Source: Acrasis kona (lineage: Eukaryota > Heterolobosea > Eutetramitea > Acrasida > Acrasidae). From it: 64,000 bases of DNA. Every line of letters begins with the position of its first letter. The first letter of the stretch is position 1. The stretch lies in assembly GCA_026419775.2 (NCBI GenBank), contig JAOPGA020000966.1, positions 1 to 64,000 of the forward strand. The letters run 5' to 3'. The notes below the pieces were generated by a model, which worked only from the letters and a program-made list of their open reading frames with translations, did not search any database and had not been told where the DNA came from. Both the position numbers and the translations under genes were made by a program. Below, one piece after another: positions 21,145-32,698 of this stretch.

Positions 21145-21791
21145 ATGCTGTCATGCAACTGTGCCCTCAACATCACACTAAGTTCTTCGATAGTAAACAG
21201 TGAAATTCTACAAAGAAAATTGTGCTCCGAAGAGCCGCCACTAGGTAGGGATGAATTACACATACTTTGGTGACTAATCTGTACTAGTAATAGATGCAAG
21301 GTCTCGAGAGGAATATATGGAAGCGCATATACCGAATAGTATCCACATATATTGGTGGAAGTCACTTCCGGAACTAATACAAAAATTAAAAAAGACGAGA
21401 GAGATTGTATTATATGATTCGTTGGGATTTAGATCCGAAGTATTAAATAACCGCTTGTGGTTCAATGGATTCAAGTAGGTGTCACGTCTCATTTACAACT
21501 TCTAACCGACTAAGAAACGTTAGTGTTTTAGATGGTGGTTATATAGAGTGGCGTAATCAAGGACGCCCACTAAGAAACTATCTCGGACAAAATGTTCTAC
21601 TTTGTGATTTTGAAACAGTTTCGAGTCCTTTTCCTGTATTTGAAGACAATAGTGCGAAGGACAATTTTGATCAAGCACCAAGCGTAGATGGTGGTATACT
21701 AGTGCCGTGCTATGTAGAAAAGGAGATATCCTCATATCATGTCAAAAAAGGGGTTCTGTTTTATCATCGCTTCTCTATAAAATTTTTGTAA
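21145..21791 (+). CDS. Rhodanese-domain protein lacking active-site Cys
   Basis: Exons 21145-21244, 21288-21474 and 21515-21791 (introns 43 and 40 bases) give 187 residues. The spliced protein shows the rhodanese pattern in order: PPLVIDARSREEYMEAHIPN, IVLYDSLGFRS, and GFKNVSVLDGGYIEWRNQG, the last created only by splicing exon 2 to exon 3. The active-site loop, normally C-x-x-G-x-R-S, reads DSLGFRS, so Asp77 replaces the catalytic cysteine and sulfur transfer is unlikely. A C-terminal extension of about 65 residues has no known match. Probably a regulatory or binding module. Confidence 0.8.
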
Positions 21792-21911
21792 ATAATTATT
21801 GATTATTTTTTTCGAAAGAACTCCTGTTTGTCTCTTCCGTGCGAACATGGGACAATAACCACAATGTGCTTTGCCACGCTCACTCTAAAAAAATTTATCA
21901 AAGAAAAGTAC

Positions 21912-21997
21912 GCCCACCGAGGGGCTCGAACCCTCGACCACAAGATTAAGAGTCTTGCGCTCTACCGAATACTCTAAAAATCTGAGCTAGACGGGCG
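21912..21997 (-). tRNA. tRNA-Lys: tRNA-Lys (CTT) with D-loop insertion
   Basis: 86 bases. Acceptor GCCCGTC pairs with GGTGGGC (two G-T pairs), T-arm GAGGG-TTCGAGC-CCCTC, and anticodon loop CTCTTAA gives CTT. The D-arm reads GCTCAG then about 13 extra bases (21970-21982 on the plus strand, ATTTTTAGAGTAT on the gene strand) then TCGGTAGAGC. Removing them leaves a standard 73-base tRNA-Lys. The insertion splits the internal A-box. Confidence 0.88.
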
Positions 21998-22071
21998 TTA
22001 TATATAAGTAAAATCTTAAAAAAATTTATTCTGATTTACTAAGAAAATACTTGATTTAATATATATTTTGG

Positions 22072-22890
22072 TCAATTATGAAGATTTTGTGATTGTTGGT
22101 GAAGTGTTTCTAAAACAATTTTTATACCTGTAGTCCCTGTTCCTTCGTGCTTCTTTCCACTCTTTACAACGGCCTGCAGAACAGCTGCTGTCTTAATACC
22201 GCGCATTTGCCCTACCAATAACACAGCACAAGTTTCCATGTCTCTACAGTTGCAACGCTTATGCTCGTACTCTTTAATTAAGGTCTTGACACGAGTTTCA
22301 TCTTGACTAACATTTTCTGGATCAAAGAAGGAGTAGAAGGCATCAATATTGTAGCCTGTTGAATTAACAACTTTAACTTCAGGGAATTTGGGAGCCGAAT
22401 TTAAAAGAGAGTGTACAAGCTCCTTGCTTGCGGGAATTCCTGAACCACATTCCTCATCTGGATATCCGTAGTCTCTCATTAAACCAGTAAGGCCATGGCA
22501 TTCGTTCACAACATATACGTTATTAACATCTCTCTCGGTAACATTATAGTCATTTGTTCCAAGTCTTATAACGACCTCTGCACCGTTTGCTACCAATTCC
22601 TCCATCATGAATGCAGCGCTGGCTGATCCTAAACCGGTATATGTAGAAAAGAGCTGAACACCTTTGTACTCACCAACGTACACTTTGTATCCTCTGAAAT
22701 CTGTGTGTGTAAAGTACCAATCGAAGTACTCCTTAGCAATGAGTTGTGCTCTGTCTGGATTAGCACAAACAACACCAACTGGAGGAATTGGCATTGGGTT
22801 CTTAATGATGGTGCATTCCTCTTTCGGCAACTTCCTTGAGCTCACACATGCAACGAACACAATCAAAGCCAACAAACACTTTGTTAACAT
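22072..22890 (-). CDS. Secreted nucleoside phosphorylase-like protein
   Basis: 272 residues from the ATG at 22890. Signal peptide MLTKCLLALIVFVACVSS. The mature part follows the PNP/UDP phosphorylase family: PPVGVVCANPDRAQLIA, YTGLGSASAAFMMEEL, VVIRLGTNDY and METCAVLLVG near the nucleoside site (family pattern METAA). These enzymes split nucleosides with phosphate into base and ribose 1-phosphate. A secreted or phagosomal form would fit digestion of bacterial nucleosides. Several cysteines suggest disulfides. Substrate is not predictable. Confidence 0.85.
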   Translation of the reverse strand: MLTKCLLALIVFVACVSSRKLPKEECTIIKNPMPIPPVGVVCANPDRAQLIAKEYFDWYFTHTDFRGYKVYVGEYKGVQLFSTYTGLGSASAAFMMEELVANGAEVVIRLGTNDYNVTERDVNNVYVVNECHGLTGLMRDYGYPDEECGSGIPASKELVHSLLNSAPKFPEVKVVNSTGYNIDAFYSFFDPENVSQDETRVKTLIKEYEHKRCNCRDMETCAVLLVGQMRGIKTAAVLQAVVKSGKKHEGTGTTGIKIVLETLHQQSQNLHN

Positions 22891-23112
22891 ATCAATATAT
22901 GTTATTCTTTCATGAACTCCAGGTATTTATATGGTCGGTGATTCGGAGCGGAGTGAAATACGGAGTACTAACCAATTATAAAAATTGTAAATAAAAAATA
23001 CGTCCATCACACCCACAAACAATACCCAAATCAAATACAAGATACTACTTAATTTTTGTTCAAACGTTGATAATTACACGCGATTAGGAGAGCGTAAGTC
23101 TTAAGTAATTAC

Positions 23113-23750
23113 TTGACAGAGAATGTTGTTCATAAATACACCCAGGAGCTGCCATTGTTCCGCAAGAATGACGATGCAGTAGATTTTATACTGCGATTTA
23201 ATGTGTTCCTGATTAAGGAAGGGCTATCGTACCACAACATTTTCCAAACATTAGTGAAAGCGATCGACGATTCATTCACAATGGAATTGAAGAGCGTCAA
23301 AGAGCAAATGTTTGAAAATCCACGGACAGATGTATTAAAAAACAAATTTTTAGAGTTTGAGGGTTTGGATGCGTGCATCGCGTGGCAATTAGCAAGATGC
23401 CACAACGCAAGAACGGATTACTATCATCGAGTACAGAAATAAGAGAAAGGGCGACCATAAGGATAAGCACAGTTATGATATAACATTGAGAAGTAGGATG
23501 TTTAACAGAACCGTACGTGCGAGAAACAAACACTATTAGAGGTTGTCCAGATGTTTCGATGCTTGCCTACCCTGCAACTGAGGCCCGTATTAACAATAGT
23601 TATAACTGTAACATTCATTTGAGAAAGAGAATGAATACATGCACATTATTACCAAGGCAACATAGAGATTTACTTTACGAATATAGGGTCCATCCAAGGT
23701 TTGAGTTAGAGAGCTTCTCAAGATTGTTGGTCGATTGCCGGTTAGACTAG
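23113..23750 (+). mobile_element. Possible gag-like retroelement fossil
   Basis: A short stretch of helical, gag-like coding sequence (contains AVDFILRFNVFLIKEG) followed by less clear coding-like sequence. There is no ATG, reverse transcriptase or terminal repeat in view. It is broken and small; the family assignment is weak and it could be a host gene fragment. Confidence 0.25.
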
Positions 23751-23904
23751 TTTGGCGGCACCAATATTTGCAGGTAAAGCGTTATCTCTGGGTACGTACC
23801 TGTGACGTTATATAACCATGGAATTTATTTGAGATTTTATTTTACAATCACATCAACGTCAAAATATAAAAGTTAATACATTTGCAACATTTCAAAACAT
23901 CAAC

Positions 23905-25296
23905 ATGTCAGTAAACACATGCATTTTGTTCGCACTTTGTTGTTTGTTTGTTAGCTTTGTACACTCAACGTCTGCTCCAACATTGACAGACACTTTTACG
24001 CCAACATCTACGCATGTACTTACACCAACACAGACACCAACTTCGACATTAACAGACACAGCCACTTCTACAGCAATAGCAACAGCAACAGCAACCTCGG
24101 AACCAACTTTGACATTGACACCTACACAAACAATCACACCTACACCCACATTTATATCCACTCCGACACTCACAACCACAGATACACCCACGCCCTCACC
24201 TGCACCCACATTTTCACCCACACCAACACCTACTCCAACATCCACGCCCACACCTACCCCAACACCAACCACCTGCTTTAATGTATCAAGCTTAAACCAG
24301 AACGTGTGCTCTGGTAAAGGGGTCTGTGCTTCAACGGACAACTGTATTTGCTCATTAGCTTCAAGCATTGGATCGCAGTGCGAATTAGACGTCACACTGT
24401 CAACTGCATTTAGCTCCCTAAACGCCAGCACCATACAACAGAATTTACAGAGCAACACTTTTGATTCTTACAATGTCACAAGCAATGGAATTCTAATCAC
24501 CACAGCCTTGACCGACGCCGAACAAAAATCAATGTGCTTCAAACCAATTTTGAACGTAGCCGGGAATCAATTCTACATGGCTTTTAACTTACCAACCCTA
24601 CCAACTGGTTTATCGCTTCAATTATACCTTACACCAGGAAACTCATCAGCACAAAAAATTTCAACATCAATTAACTTTTTGACGAAGCAAACAGTTACGT
24701 TAACGAGCGACACAACAGCAACGAGTGATTCGAACATTCAAGCTTCGACCAACTACATTCTTACAATGTCCGTCAGTAAAGATACCATGGCTGTTGCGTC
24801 ACAAATCGTAAGCATGAAGAACAAAGTCTTGGCCCAAAACGCCGTTCAAGTGAATAATTATAATTTAATTTATTCATTAAGAAGGGATGCATATTTACTT
24901 TGTTTTGGGCTGCAGGGATCTACTTCTAGGAACATTAAAGTCACACGGAGTGCGGCTGTACAATTGATGTATTACGGTGCGTCTAGTAATTCACTGATCG
25001 GCAACTCAACAAGTATCATCTCAAACCCGTCTACTACGTTACCAACGCATGATGGTACGCCGAGTGGAGCGCTACTTGGAGCAGTTCTTGGATCTGTTTT
25101 TGGTTTCTTGTTGTTGTGTGCTGTTGTATTTATTATTGTTTATGAAGTGATTTTGTGTCGATCTAGATCTAAAAATAATAAGTCAACCGATCCAGAAAGT
25201 CCGTCGAGTCAATATTCACAAGTTCCTAGCCCAACAGGTATCGAGCTACAATCCAACCATACTGGTGAGGTACAACATAATGCAATCAATCAATAA
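23905..25296 (+). CDS. Type I surface protein: Pro-Thr stalk, EGF-like, TM
   Basis: 463 residues. Signal peptide (1-21), then a Pro-Thr stalk of about 100 residues, an EGF-like module with six cysteines (VCSGKGVCASTDNCICSLAS), about 230 residues of beta-rich ectodomain with many Asn-glycosylation sites, one membrane helix (LLGAVLGSVFGFLLLCAVVF) and a cytoplasmic tail of about 60 residues rich in Ser and Pro. It shares the stalk type with the giant receptor at 7.8 kb but no other domain. Likely an adhesion or mucin-like coat protein. Confidence 0.85.
   Translation: MSVNTCILFALCCLFVSFVHSTSAPTLTDTFTPTSTHVLTPTQTPTSTLTDTATSTAIATATATSEPTLTLTPTQTITPTPTFISTPTLTTTDTPTPSPAPTFSPTPTPTPTSTPTPTPTPTTCFNVSSLNQNVCSGKGVCASTDNCICSLASSIGSQCELDVTLSTAFSSLNASTIQQNLQSNTFDSYNVTSNGILITTALTDAEQKSMCFKPILNVAGNQFYMAFNLPTLPTGLSLQLYLTPGNSSAQKISTSINFLTKQTVTLTSDTTATSDSNIQASTNYILTMSVSKDTMAVASQIVSMKNKVLAQNAVQVNNYNLIYSLRRDAYLLCFGLQGSTSRNIKVTRSAAVQLMYYGASSNSLIGNSTSIISNPSTTLPTHDGTPSGALLGAVLGSVFGFLLLCAVVFIIVYEVILCRSRSKNNKSTDPESPSSQYSQVPSPTGIELQSNHTGEVQHNAINQ
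23965..24275 (+). repeat. Pro-Thr coding repeat 4
   Basis: Degenerate ACNCCN tandem repeat coding for the Pro-Thr stalk of the 23905-25296 protein. The reverse strand has a Val-Gly shadow frame. Confidence 0.8.
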
Positions 25297-25343
25297 ACAA
25301 ATCTTGAAGAGTAATTATGGTTTTTATTTACATGAATGGGTAT

Positions 25344-25622
25344 TTAGTTGAATCCATTTCTCATTTGGTTTAATGTTGGATCACTTTCGTCTTCTCCTTG
25401 ATATACATTAGCTTGTCTTGCTCTTGATCCAAAGTATCCTGCTGATGCTCCAAAGTTACCGAATTTTCTTCCTGGATTAGCTGCGTTCTGCCATCTTTGT
25501 TGTGGTTCGGGCTGTTGGCGTCTTCTTGCTCTCTCTGCAAGTTGACGGAATTTTCCTCTGAAGATACAATTAGCACTGAGTACTATGGCGAGGAGCACAA
25601 CTAACAAGAATGCAGATCTCAT
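25344..25622 (-). CDS. Small secreted basic protein
   Basis: 92 residues with a clear signal peptide (MRSAFLLVVLLAIVLSANC). The mature part is Arg/Gln-rich (ERARRRQQPEPQQRW), then Gly/Phe-rich. No cysteines after the signal, no family known. It is convergent with the surface protein upstream, 47 bases between stops. It could be an antimicrobial or matrix peptide precursor, but that is only a guess. Confidence 0.6.
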   Translation of the reverse strand: MRSAFLLVVLLAIVLSANCIFRGKFRQLAERARRRQQPEPQQRWQNAANPGRKFGNFGASAGYFGSRARQANVYQGEDESDPTLNQMRNGFN

Positions 25623-25761
25623 TAATTTGTTTTAATTTTTCTTCATGCCCCTCTAATTAAGGAATCCTCTTTTATTGGTTAGGTTATTTTTGGCTCACAC
25701 TATAACCTTTTGCGGAATATATCAACTTACAAAAACCAAGAACAGCTTTACAAATATTTTT

Positions 25762-28700
25762 TTATAAAGGTACAACATTTCCGTCCTTATCTAACTTGAT
25801 CTCACCTCTCCAACCTTGTGGTAACACTTTAAAAGACATAAACATCTCACAAGCACTCTCATACAGTCCGCACAACAAATGATTTGGATTACTACGCAAC
25901 ATGTCTCTGAACGCATTATAAGCTTCCTTCAAGTTTCCTTGTTGGAACAGCTCAACAGAATAGGAAAAGCTCTGTCTTTCGGTTTCATTGCCATAAGTAT
26001 AAACCTCGTACAATTCGTAAGCAACATCTTTGCCCTTCAAATAAAATCTACCCAATTTTGAATACTTGATGTCAACCCAGGGTTTACTGGGTGAATTCAA
26101 TCGTGGAGTATGCGGAGAACAAGAATTGCTAGTGGGAGTCAAGACCAATTCATCATCGCTACCAGCGCTCCTCTCCTGTTCCATTTGGTCGATGACATCA
26201 TGAGTTACAATAATGCCACAACCAAATGCTTTAGTAAGAGCTTCCAGACGAGAAGCAATATTCACAGTATCACTAATAACAGTTGCATTCAAACGATTGG
26301 CAGTACCAATAGTACCCAACATTACTTTTCCGTAATGAATGCCAATACCAATTTTTATTTCATGTCTACTTGTCCTGTTATACCTTGCAAGAGCCACTTG
26401 CATACCACAAGCAGCCTTCAAGCTCGTGGTGACATTTTTAGGGAACAAGGCCATGACTGCATCGCCAATGTACTTATCGATAAATCCCTCGTTATGCTCG
26501 ATGGCAGGAGTAATTTGTTGCAACAAATCATTAACAAATTGAAATGATTGCTTTGCAGTCATCTTCTCCGTAATACTCGTAAAGTTACGAATATCACTAA
26601 ACATGACGCACATAGACTGTTCGACGGCATCACCCGCCTGAACATCCAACACTTTATCTTTGTTAAGTAGAGTCAAGAAGGGAGTGGGCAAGAATCGAGA
26701 ATAACTAGCGTTTAGACTAGTAAACAACCTAGCATTCTCGATGGAAACATCAATTATAGTTTTTAACAATTGAGCTCTGAGCTCATTAAATGCACCCTTT
26801 ACTTTTCTATTTTCAAGATACAAACAACCCTCCAATTTCATTCCATTGTGAATGGGCAAACAAATAATACTATTAATTTTATTATCTTGAACATACTTGT
26901 CCAATTTCAAAGTAGGTTCGTTACAAGCTTGTTCAAGAATTAACAAATTACGAGAGCGGATCACTCTCTGAATGGCACTCACGCACAACAAATGCCCACA
27001 GTCTTGCAACGGTATTTTAATGTAGTTGACGTCCTTATCAATCAATTCAGATTCAAATAAAAAACTATCCTGTGAATCTGGTTTCTTGATGATCAAACAA
27101 GTACGGTCAGCAGAGGAATTGATCCTAATGATGCTCAACATGTTAGTAAACAAGATGCTTATGTTTAATTGATCAGAGTAACTACTCAACTGCGATACTT
27201 TGGTATAACTCTGTAAATCGACCGTATCGCTCGTCGAGTTACTACTGGTCGTGATTGAATTATTGGGACTCGTTTCCAAATCAACCAAATAATCACAAAA
27301 TTGTTGCGTGACCAAGTTTTGGATCCTAGTGAATCCCATTCTCATCCAACACTTGACCGCATCATGAGCAGTAATGGCCACGATGCGTTCGTTTAGTGAT
27401 TTTGATTTTACGTAATGAGCCAATCTAGTAGCAGCCACCGCACCTACTAATGGATAATGATATTGTTTTGCATAATTAATGGCACTATCGTATGCCCTCA
27501 TCACATCAGCCGTATCTTGATTACCATACCTCAACACCTCTGCTTGAATTGCATAGTAAGCAGGTTTAACATAGGTATCGAATTTGGAATTAAACAAATC
27601 CAAATCATCCCTACAAGCTTTCAAATCGTCATATAAGGATTGGAATTGACTGGACGATGATTTGTCGAGTAATCTAGCAATGATCATACCTCGATGAAAT
27701 CCATGAACATAGTCACAGTTACATCCAACAATATCGCTTCGTACTTCAGTCGTCTTGTTGAAGATCTCCAATGCTTCTTGATCCTTGCCCATAAAATACT
27801 TACATAACGATTTATAATGCCAATGAATGTAACGTAACCAAGGCATTTGATCAATTTCAGATTCTGGTATGTAATAATCAGGTTTGAATTCTTCTGATTC
27901 TCCAGTAACGAACTTGAATACTTGTATGGCACATTTTACTAGAAAAACGTTTCTTTCGCTATGTAACGATTCGCAATAACTTAATTCTCTGCCGAGCACT
28001 ACTAGAGCGTGTTCGGCAGGTAACCCCAAATCTACAGCAATCGTGCTACCGAATCCACAAGTTAACGATCCCCAACAATGCTCGCCCGTCCTTATGCTCA
28101 ATCCCAAACATTTTTCAAACACTTGATAGTGTTGGTATTGAGTTTTCTTGGTGTGACAATTAAATGCAAAAAAGTAATTTGCTATGCATTGGAATCTCTC
28201 CGAAGGATATCTCTTGGTGAGTTCTACTCCCAAATCTGCTAATTTGTATTCTGTTTCGGCGTCACCTGTTAATAAATGATAAGCGAATGCTAAGGGACCT
28301 AATAAACAGGTATGAACTTCGCTTAATCCATTCGTACATTGAATGGTTCCTCCCACCAACAACATTCCAAAAAACAAAATTTTATTTGATTTTTCGGACA
28401 GGTAGAATATGGCTATGCTTTCTAATATACACCTTAGAAAGTTAATTTCTACTCGATTGGTATTGGAGGGCATTGTTTGCCATGTAGATAGTAACTATGG
28501 TCATGATTAGTTATAAATGGAGAGAGAGAAGGGTTTGGTTTACGTTATGAATTAATGGAGTCAATTTTACAAGCGTTGTTTGTATCCACGAGAAGATGAC
28601 TTGTTGAGATGAATTAATTGGTAATCCGAACATCATGTCGCTACTTTCTTTCAACAATTCAATCAACACGTCATATCCCTCGTTGTATTTGGTTTGTGAG

Positions 28701-31450
28701 TTATAAATATTTAATCGATTATGCATTACTTCATACAAGTGCTCTCTCTTCTATAAAAGAAAGTGAATGGGAGCGACGTGTGATGTGAACTTACCGTCAC
28801 TTTTGATTGGAGTGCTTTTAACATGTTTTGAGCTCTAGAATGCTTTCGTGACACTCGAAGTGATTCGGCGTACCATAAATACGCTTTGTAGTATCGATCG
28901 TATTGATCGTCTGGCCATGGTTGATCAGCAGGTATCAACAATCGTAAATTCGATTCGCCCAACTGAACAGCTTTGGATCCTGCAGAGGACGATAACGCAA
29001 TTTGTATGGCATCACAATTCAAATCGATCAATTCATTAATTTCAGAATCATCATTGATTTGTAAAATCAAATCAATGCTCTTGTTGAGATGTTGAACTGC
29101 ATTAAGTAATTTGTCATCTGCCAATTCGATATTTTCCTTATGTTTCAAAATACTCTTTCCCAAGTGTCGATGAGTACGTAACAGCGTGTCATTGTCCATC
29201 AGCTTATAAGCGCTCTACATTGAAATTTATGAAATTTGTAAAATTGGAAATTTACCTCTTGTAATTTATCGTGATTGAATTTGAACAAAAATTCATTGAG
29301 TTCGATCAACCAACCATCTTTGACGGCCTCTAATAACAATAATCTTGTTTGTGAGGCATTGGATGATGATTCGATGGCTTCTTGTAAATCATGAAACGAA
29401 AAGTAATTTCCGATGCACGCAGCCGTTTTTAAAATGTTCAACATGGATGGAGAACATTTCGAATTCATCGTGGAAATCATCATGTTGACCACATTGTCCG
29501 AAAATTGGATTTGATTGATTTTTTGAGGATCGAATTGCCATTCTTGTTTTTCGTAATGAAACGTGATGAACTAGGATGCGTGTTAAATTTTTTGTAAAGA
29601 ATGTGAAATGGTTACCTTTTCGCGATATAGGTTGAGCAGGAGTTGTCTTGCGAAAAATGGATTGCCGCCACTTCGTTCTTTTAATAGTTTGGAAAAATCG
29701 GTCACTTCGGAACCTGTTCTATAAATAGTTCCTTCGACTAGTTCTTCTATTTCGTGAGCGGAGAGCGGATCGACGCTGATTATGTTGACCATTGCGGAAT
29801 TTGTTTTTTTGATGTTGTCTAACATGAAGTTGAGTGGATGTGAGTCGTCCACTTCGTTGTCGCGATAGATACCAACGGCCATGATTCGTAATTGATTGGA
29901 TTGTAGTAACCTTTGAATTAGTTTGAAACTGTTGGCGTCGGCCCATTGAACGTCATCGATCATGATGCATAATGTAAGTTTTACGGTATTTGTGAATACT
30001 GTGAAAAAGTTGACGATGGCGTTCAAAAATCGTTCTTGTAATTCTTCTCCGCTAATGTTTGGTAGTGCTGGTTGATCCTCTCCAATCATGTGTTGAATGT
30101 CTGGTAATAGTTCCAAAAGTATACGTCCGTTGCCTTCGAGTGATTCTAGTAGTGCATCTTTAATGTCTAAAAATGATGTGAGATGTGACTGCTTGTGATG
30201 GGTATGACTTACTGACATTATTTCCGATAAGGTAGCCAACCATGGATTGCATCAATGTAAGTATCGCGGAATAGGGAACGCTGTTGTTGAATTGATCATA
30301 CTTTCCAGATACGAATAAAGTTCCGCTTGTGCTTCGGTTACAAAATTCGCTATAGATGGAGGTTTTGCCTACACCAGGTTCTCCTGCCAATAAAACCAAT
30401 TGAGTTCTGTTTACTTTGACGTTTTGTAATAATGTATCCAATATTCTCAAATATCTTTCTCTTCCGTAGAGTGCACTTGGAAGTTCGAAAATGTCGCTCA
30501 CATGTAAGTTTGATGCAACAAATAGGGATGGATTTCCTTCCAGATATGCTTTTTGTGCGCTCTCCAAATCCAATTGAAGGATTTTCATTGATTGATAACG
30601 ATCTTGTTTGTTTTTTTCCATGCTTTTTTGTAAAATGTAGTTTAGGTAGTCAGGAACATCGGGTATGGATTTAGGTGTGGTAACAATGTGAGCGTAGATT
30701 AATGCTGCTGGTGAAGGTTCGTCGAACGGAAGGACGCCCGCCAAAAATAAATATAATGTTGCACCTAAGGAATAAATGTCGCTTCTTGTATCGATGGTTG
30801 CTTGGTTTCTTCCTGTTTGTTCGGGAGACCTAAATGAATGTTAAAAGAATGCGTGATTAACGCTTACATGAATTGATAAGATCCCAAAGGTCGAGAACAA
30901 CGTGTATGTGGAGACATGACGGATGTAACTACTCCAACGGAAAAATCAAAAATTCTCAACTCTCCAGTGTTTTCATTGTAGAGAATGTTTGACGGCTTAC
31001 AGTTGTTAAAAAAATGATTGTGCTGTAGCTTACTTTGAGATCTAAATGTAGCACTCTAGCTTTGTGAATCTCTGTTAGACATTTGCAAATACGTATCGAT
31101 ATGTCGAAGAATAACTCCAAAGACATTTTTTTGTGCTGTTTCATGTAATGTCCTAAATCGTTTGCGCCCACCACATCTTCTTTGATAACCACAACTGCTC
31201 CGTCTATTACGGTCCCTTCAATAGCAGAGGTTATGTATTGTGGCTCGATTGTTTTTTGGAGAAACATTGAGATGTCAAAATCCCTTTGTGTGGGATCGAC
31301 GGTTCCATCTGCTTCTCTCTTGCTGACTTTCACAATGTATGTCTTCCCGTCATCTATCTTCTTTCTGCACCTGTAAATTAAGGTCTTTGTACTCTCAAAC
31401 AATGCCCCACCATCGACTAACTCGAAACCTGGAGGGATTCGTTTTGACAT
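25762..31450 (-). CDS. Kinase-like/AAA/GAF/adenylyl cyclase signalling protein
   Basis: Eight exons: 31034-31450, 30868-30995, 30213-30829, 29616-30166, 29256-29570, 28795-29214, 28544-28750, 25762-28494; introns 38-49 bases; 1,795 residues, all phases consistent. Residues 1-270 are protein-kinase-like (HLDLKPSN; DFS instead of DFG; SYQFMSPEQ). P-loop LLAGEPGVGKTS near 330 and IMIDDVQWAD mark an AAA_16/STAND-type ATPase, followed by a helical (TPR-like) region and a GAF-like region near 1330-1465. The class III cyclase domain (about 1510-1660) has both metal aspartates (FSDIRNF, YIGDAVMAL), the ATP-selecting Lys (FIDKYIG) and Asp (SDTVNIASRLE), and the NxxxR pair, so it should make cAMP. The same front half occurs in hybrid histidine kinases; here the cyclase takes the histidine kinase's place. 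The first ATG of the long frame was chosen. Confidence 0.85.
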
Positions 31451-31843
31451 CAATTCCTTTTGCTCTTCTTTCACGTAAGAGTTCAAATTGGGTCCAAAAA
31501 ATTTAGAGTACAAAAACCTTTTTTGTAGAATTAAATTCACAAAATATGCTAAATAGCGGCAAATACACAAAATCCTTTTAGGCTAAAACGAAGGAACCAA
31601 GAAGTGCAGATCATTTTTCAGCACAGTACGTTACTTCACGATTCTCAACAGTCTAGATGCGGATACAAACAAGAATACATTTTACAGTTGATATGTCAAC
31701 AGAAGTTTCATCGATACCGGTGATGAATATGATTACGACGAAACAAACACGACAATTAATCACCCACTCCCTCTAAATGAACTGTGAGCACTAGGGAATT
31801 TGTTCAAACAAATTATGAAAACCTTAACTTTTTATTGTTACTC
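31451..31843. other. Intergenic, nothing recognised
   Basis: Upstream of the cyclase gene. The kinase frame stays open for another 120 bases without an ATG, so a short extra 5' exon is possible. Confidence 0.4.
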
Positions 31844-32116
31844 TTAATCATTCCTCAGATCAACTACAAGTCGTCTGACTCTTCTTTTATCGGAAGAGTC
31901 ATTAGTGGCAAACTGCTCGAGATTACCAAAGTGAATTTTGTGAGTGTTGGATACTCTCGGACATAGATCATGACGATAACATTCTTCAATTATTCTATTC
32001 AGATCTTTTGGATAATCCTTAAACACATTCGTCTCTAATCGTTCTCCTTTTAGTTTTAGGCCATCCCCAAAATAAATAATCCCTAAATGTATCTGTTTTT
32101 GCAGGTTGACCGGGTG
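31844..32116 (-). pseudogene. Kinase C-lobe-like exon fragment
   Basis: An open frame of 90 codons, preceded by an AAATAG acceptor-like site, ends at 31844. Its tail (YPKDLNRIIEECYRHDLCPR) resembles the end of tyrosine-kinase-like domains (L..II..CW..DP..RP). No start codon or upstream exon is found on this strand. A kinase N-lobe-like frame lies 70 bases away on the opposite strand. Confidence 0.35.
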
Positions 32117-32186
32117 CTATTTTTTCCATCTATTAGTGTAATAAAAAATACAAAGTCAACCAATCGCTACCTTTTGCGAATCAGAT

Positions 32187-32507
32187 ATGGGCAATTTTGT
32201 AGTCATCAAGTTTCCACACCAAATTGATCAGAAAGATAAAGATATGGCTGCAAGCAATGAAGCACTCTATTGGAACAAACTCTGGAAAAAAGCAGAAAAT
32301 AGAGCTGGATTCTTTAATTTCGGTTCATCAGTAGTGAGTTTAATTGGAGTCGAAAATAAAGCAATAATAATGCCCTTCGCCTTTTGCGCTCAAGTGTGCC
32401 CAGATGGGCGTGTACAATTCCTGTCGCCATGCAAGATTCCCATCGCTGTCGAAGATTACAAGAGTCAAATGACTACAATAGTTGATAACAAAGTCTTTAA
32501 GCGTTAA
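32187..32507 (+). CDS. Kinase N-lobe-like fragment
   Basis: 106 residues from an ATG. VVIKFP, a helix with NEALYWNKLWKKA and ENKAIIMPF look like the beta-3 lysine, the C-helix glutamate and the hinge of a protein kinase. The frame ends there, with no catalytic loop. It is either a truncated gene or a small pseudokinase-like protein. See the opposing fragment at 31844-32116. Confidence 0.35.
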   Translation: MGNFVVIKFPHQIDQKDKDMAASNEALYWNKLWKKAENRAGFFNFGSSVVSLIGVENKAIIMPFAFCAQVCPDGRVQFLSPCKIPIAVEDYKSQMTTIVDNKVFKR

Positions 32508-32698
32508 ACAGAAAACCATCACAGGACATCAACCAAAACTGATACTAAAGGGGGAGTAGAAAGGCTCAAGAGGTGGGAAACACAAGACGCACAGGAGGGA
32601 GAAAAACAAGGTTGCGAAAAAGAAAGAGCTCAAGGTGAAGAAAAGAGTTCGTTATTGAATGTTCCCATCTTGAAATACAATATTTTTATAATTTGGTA

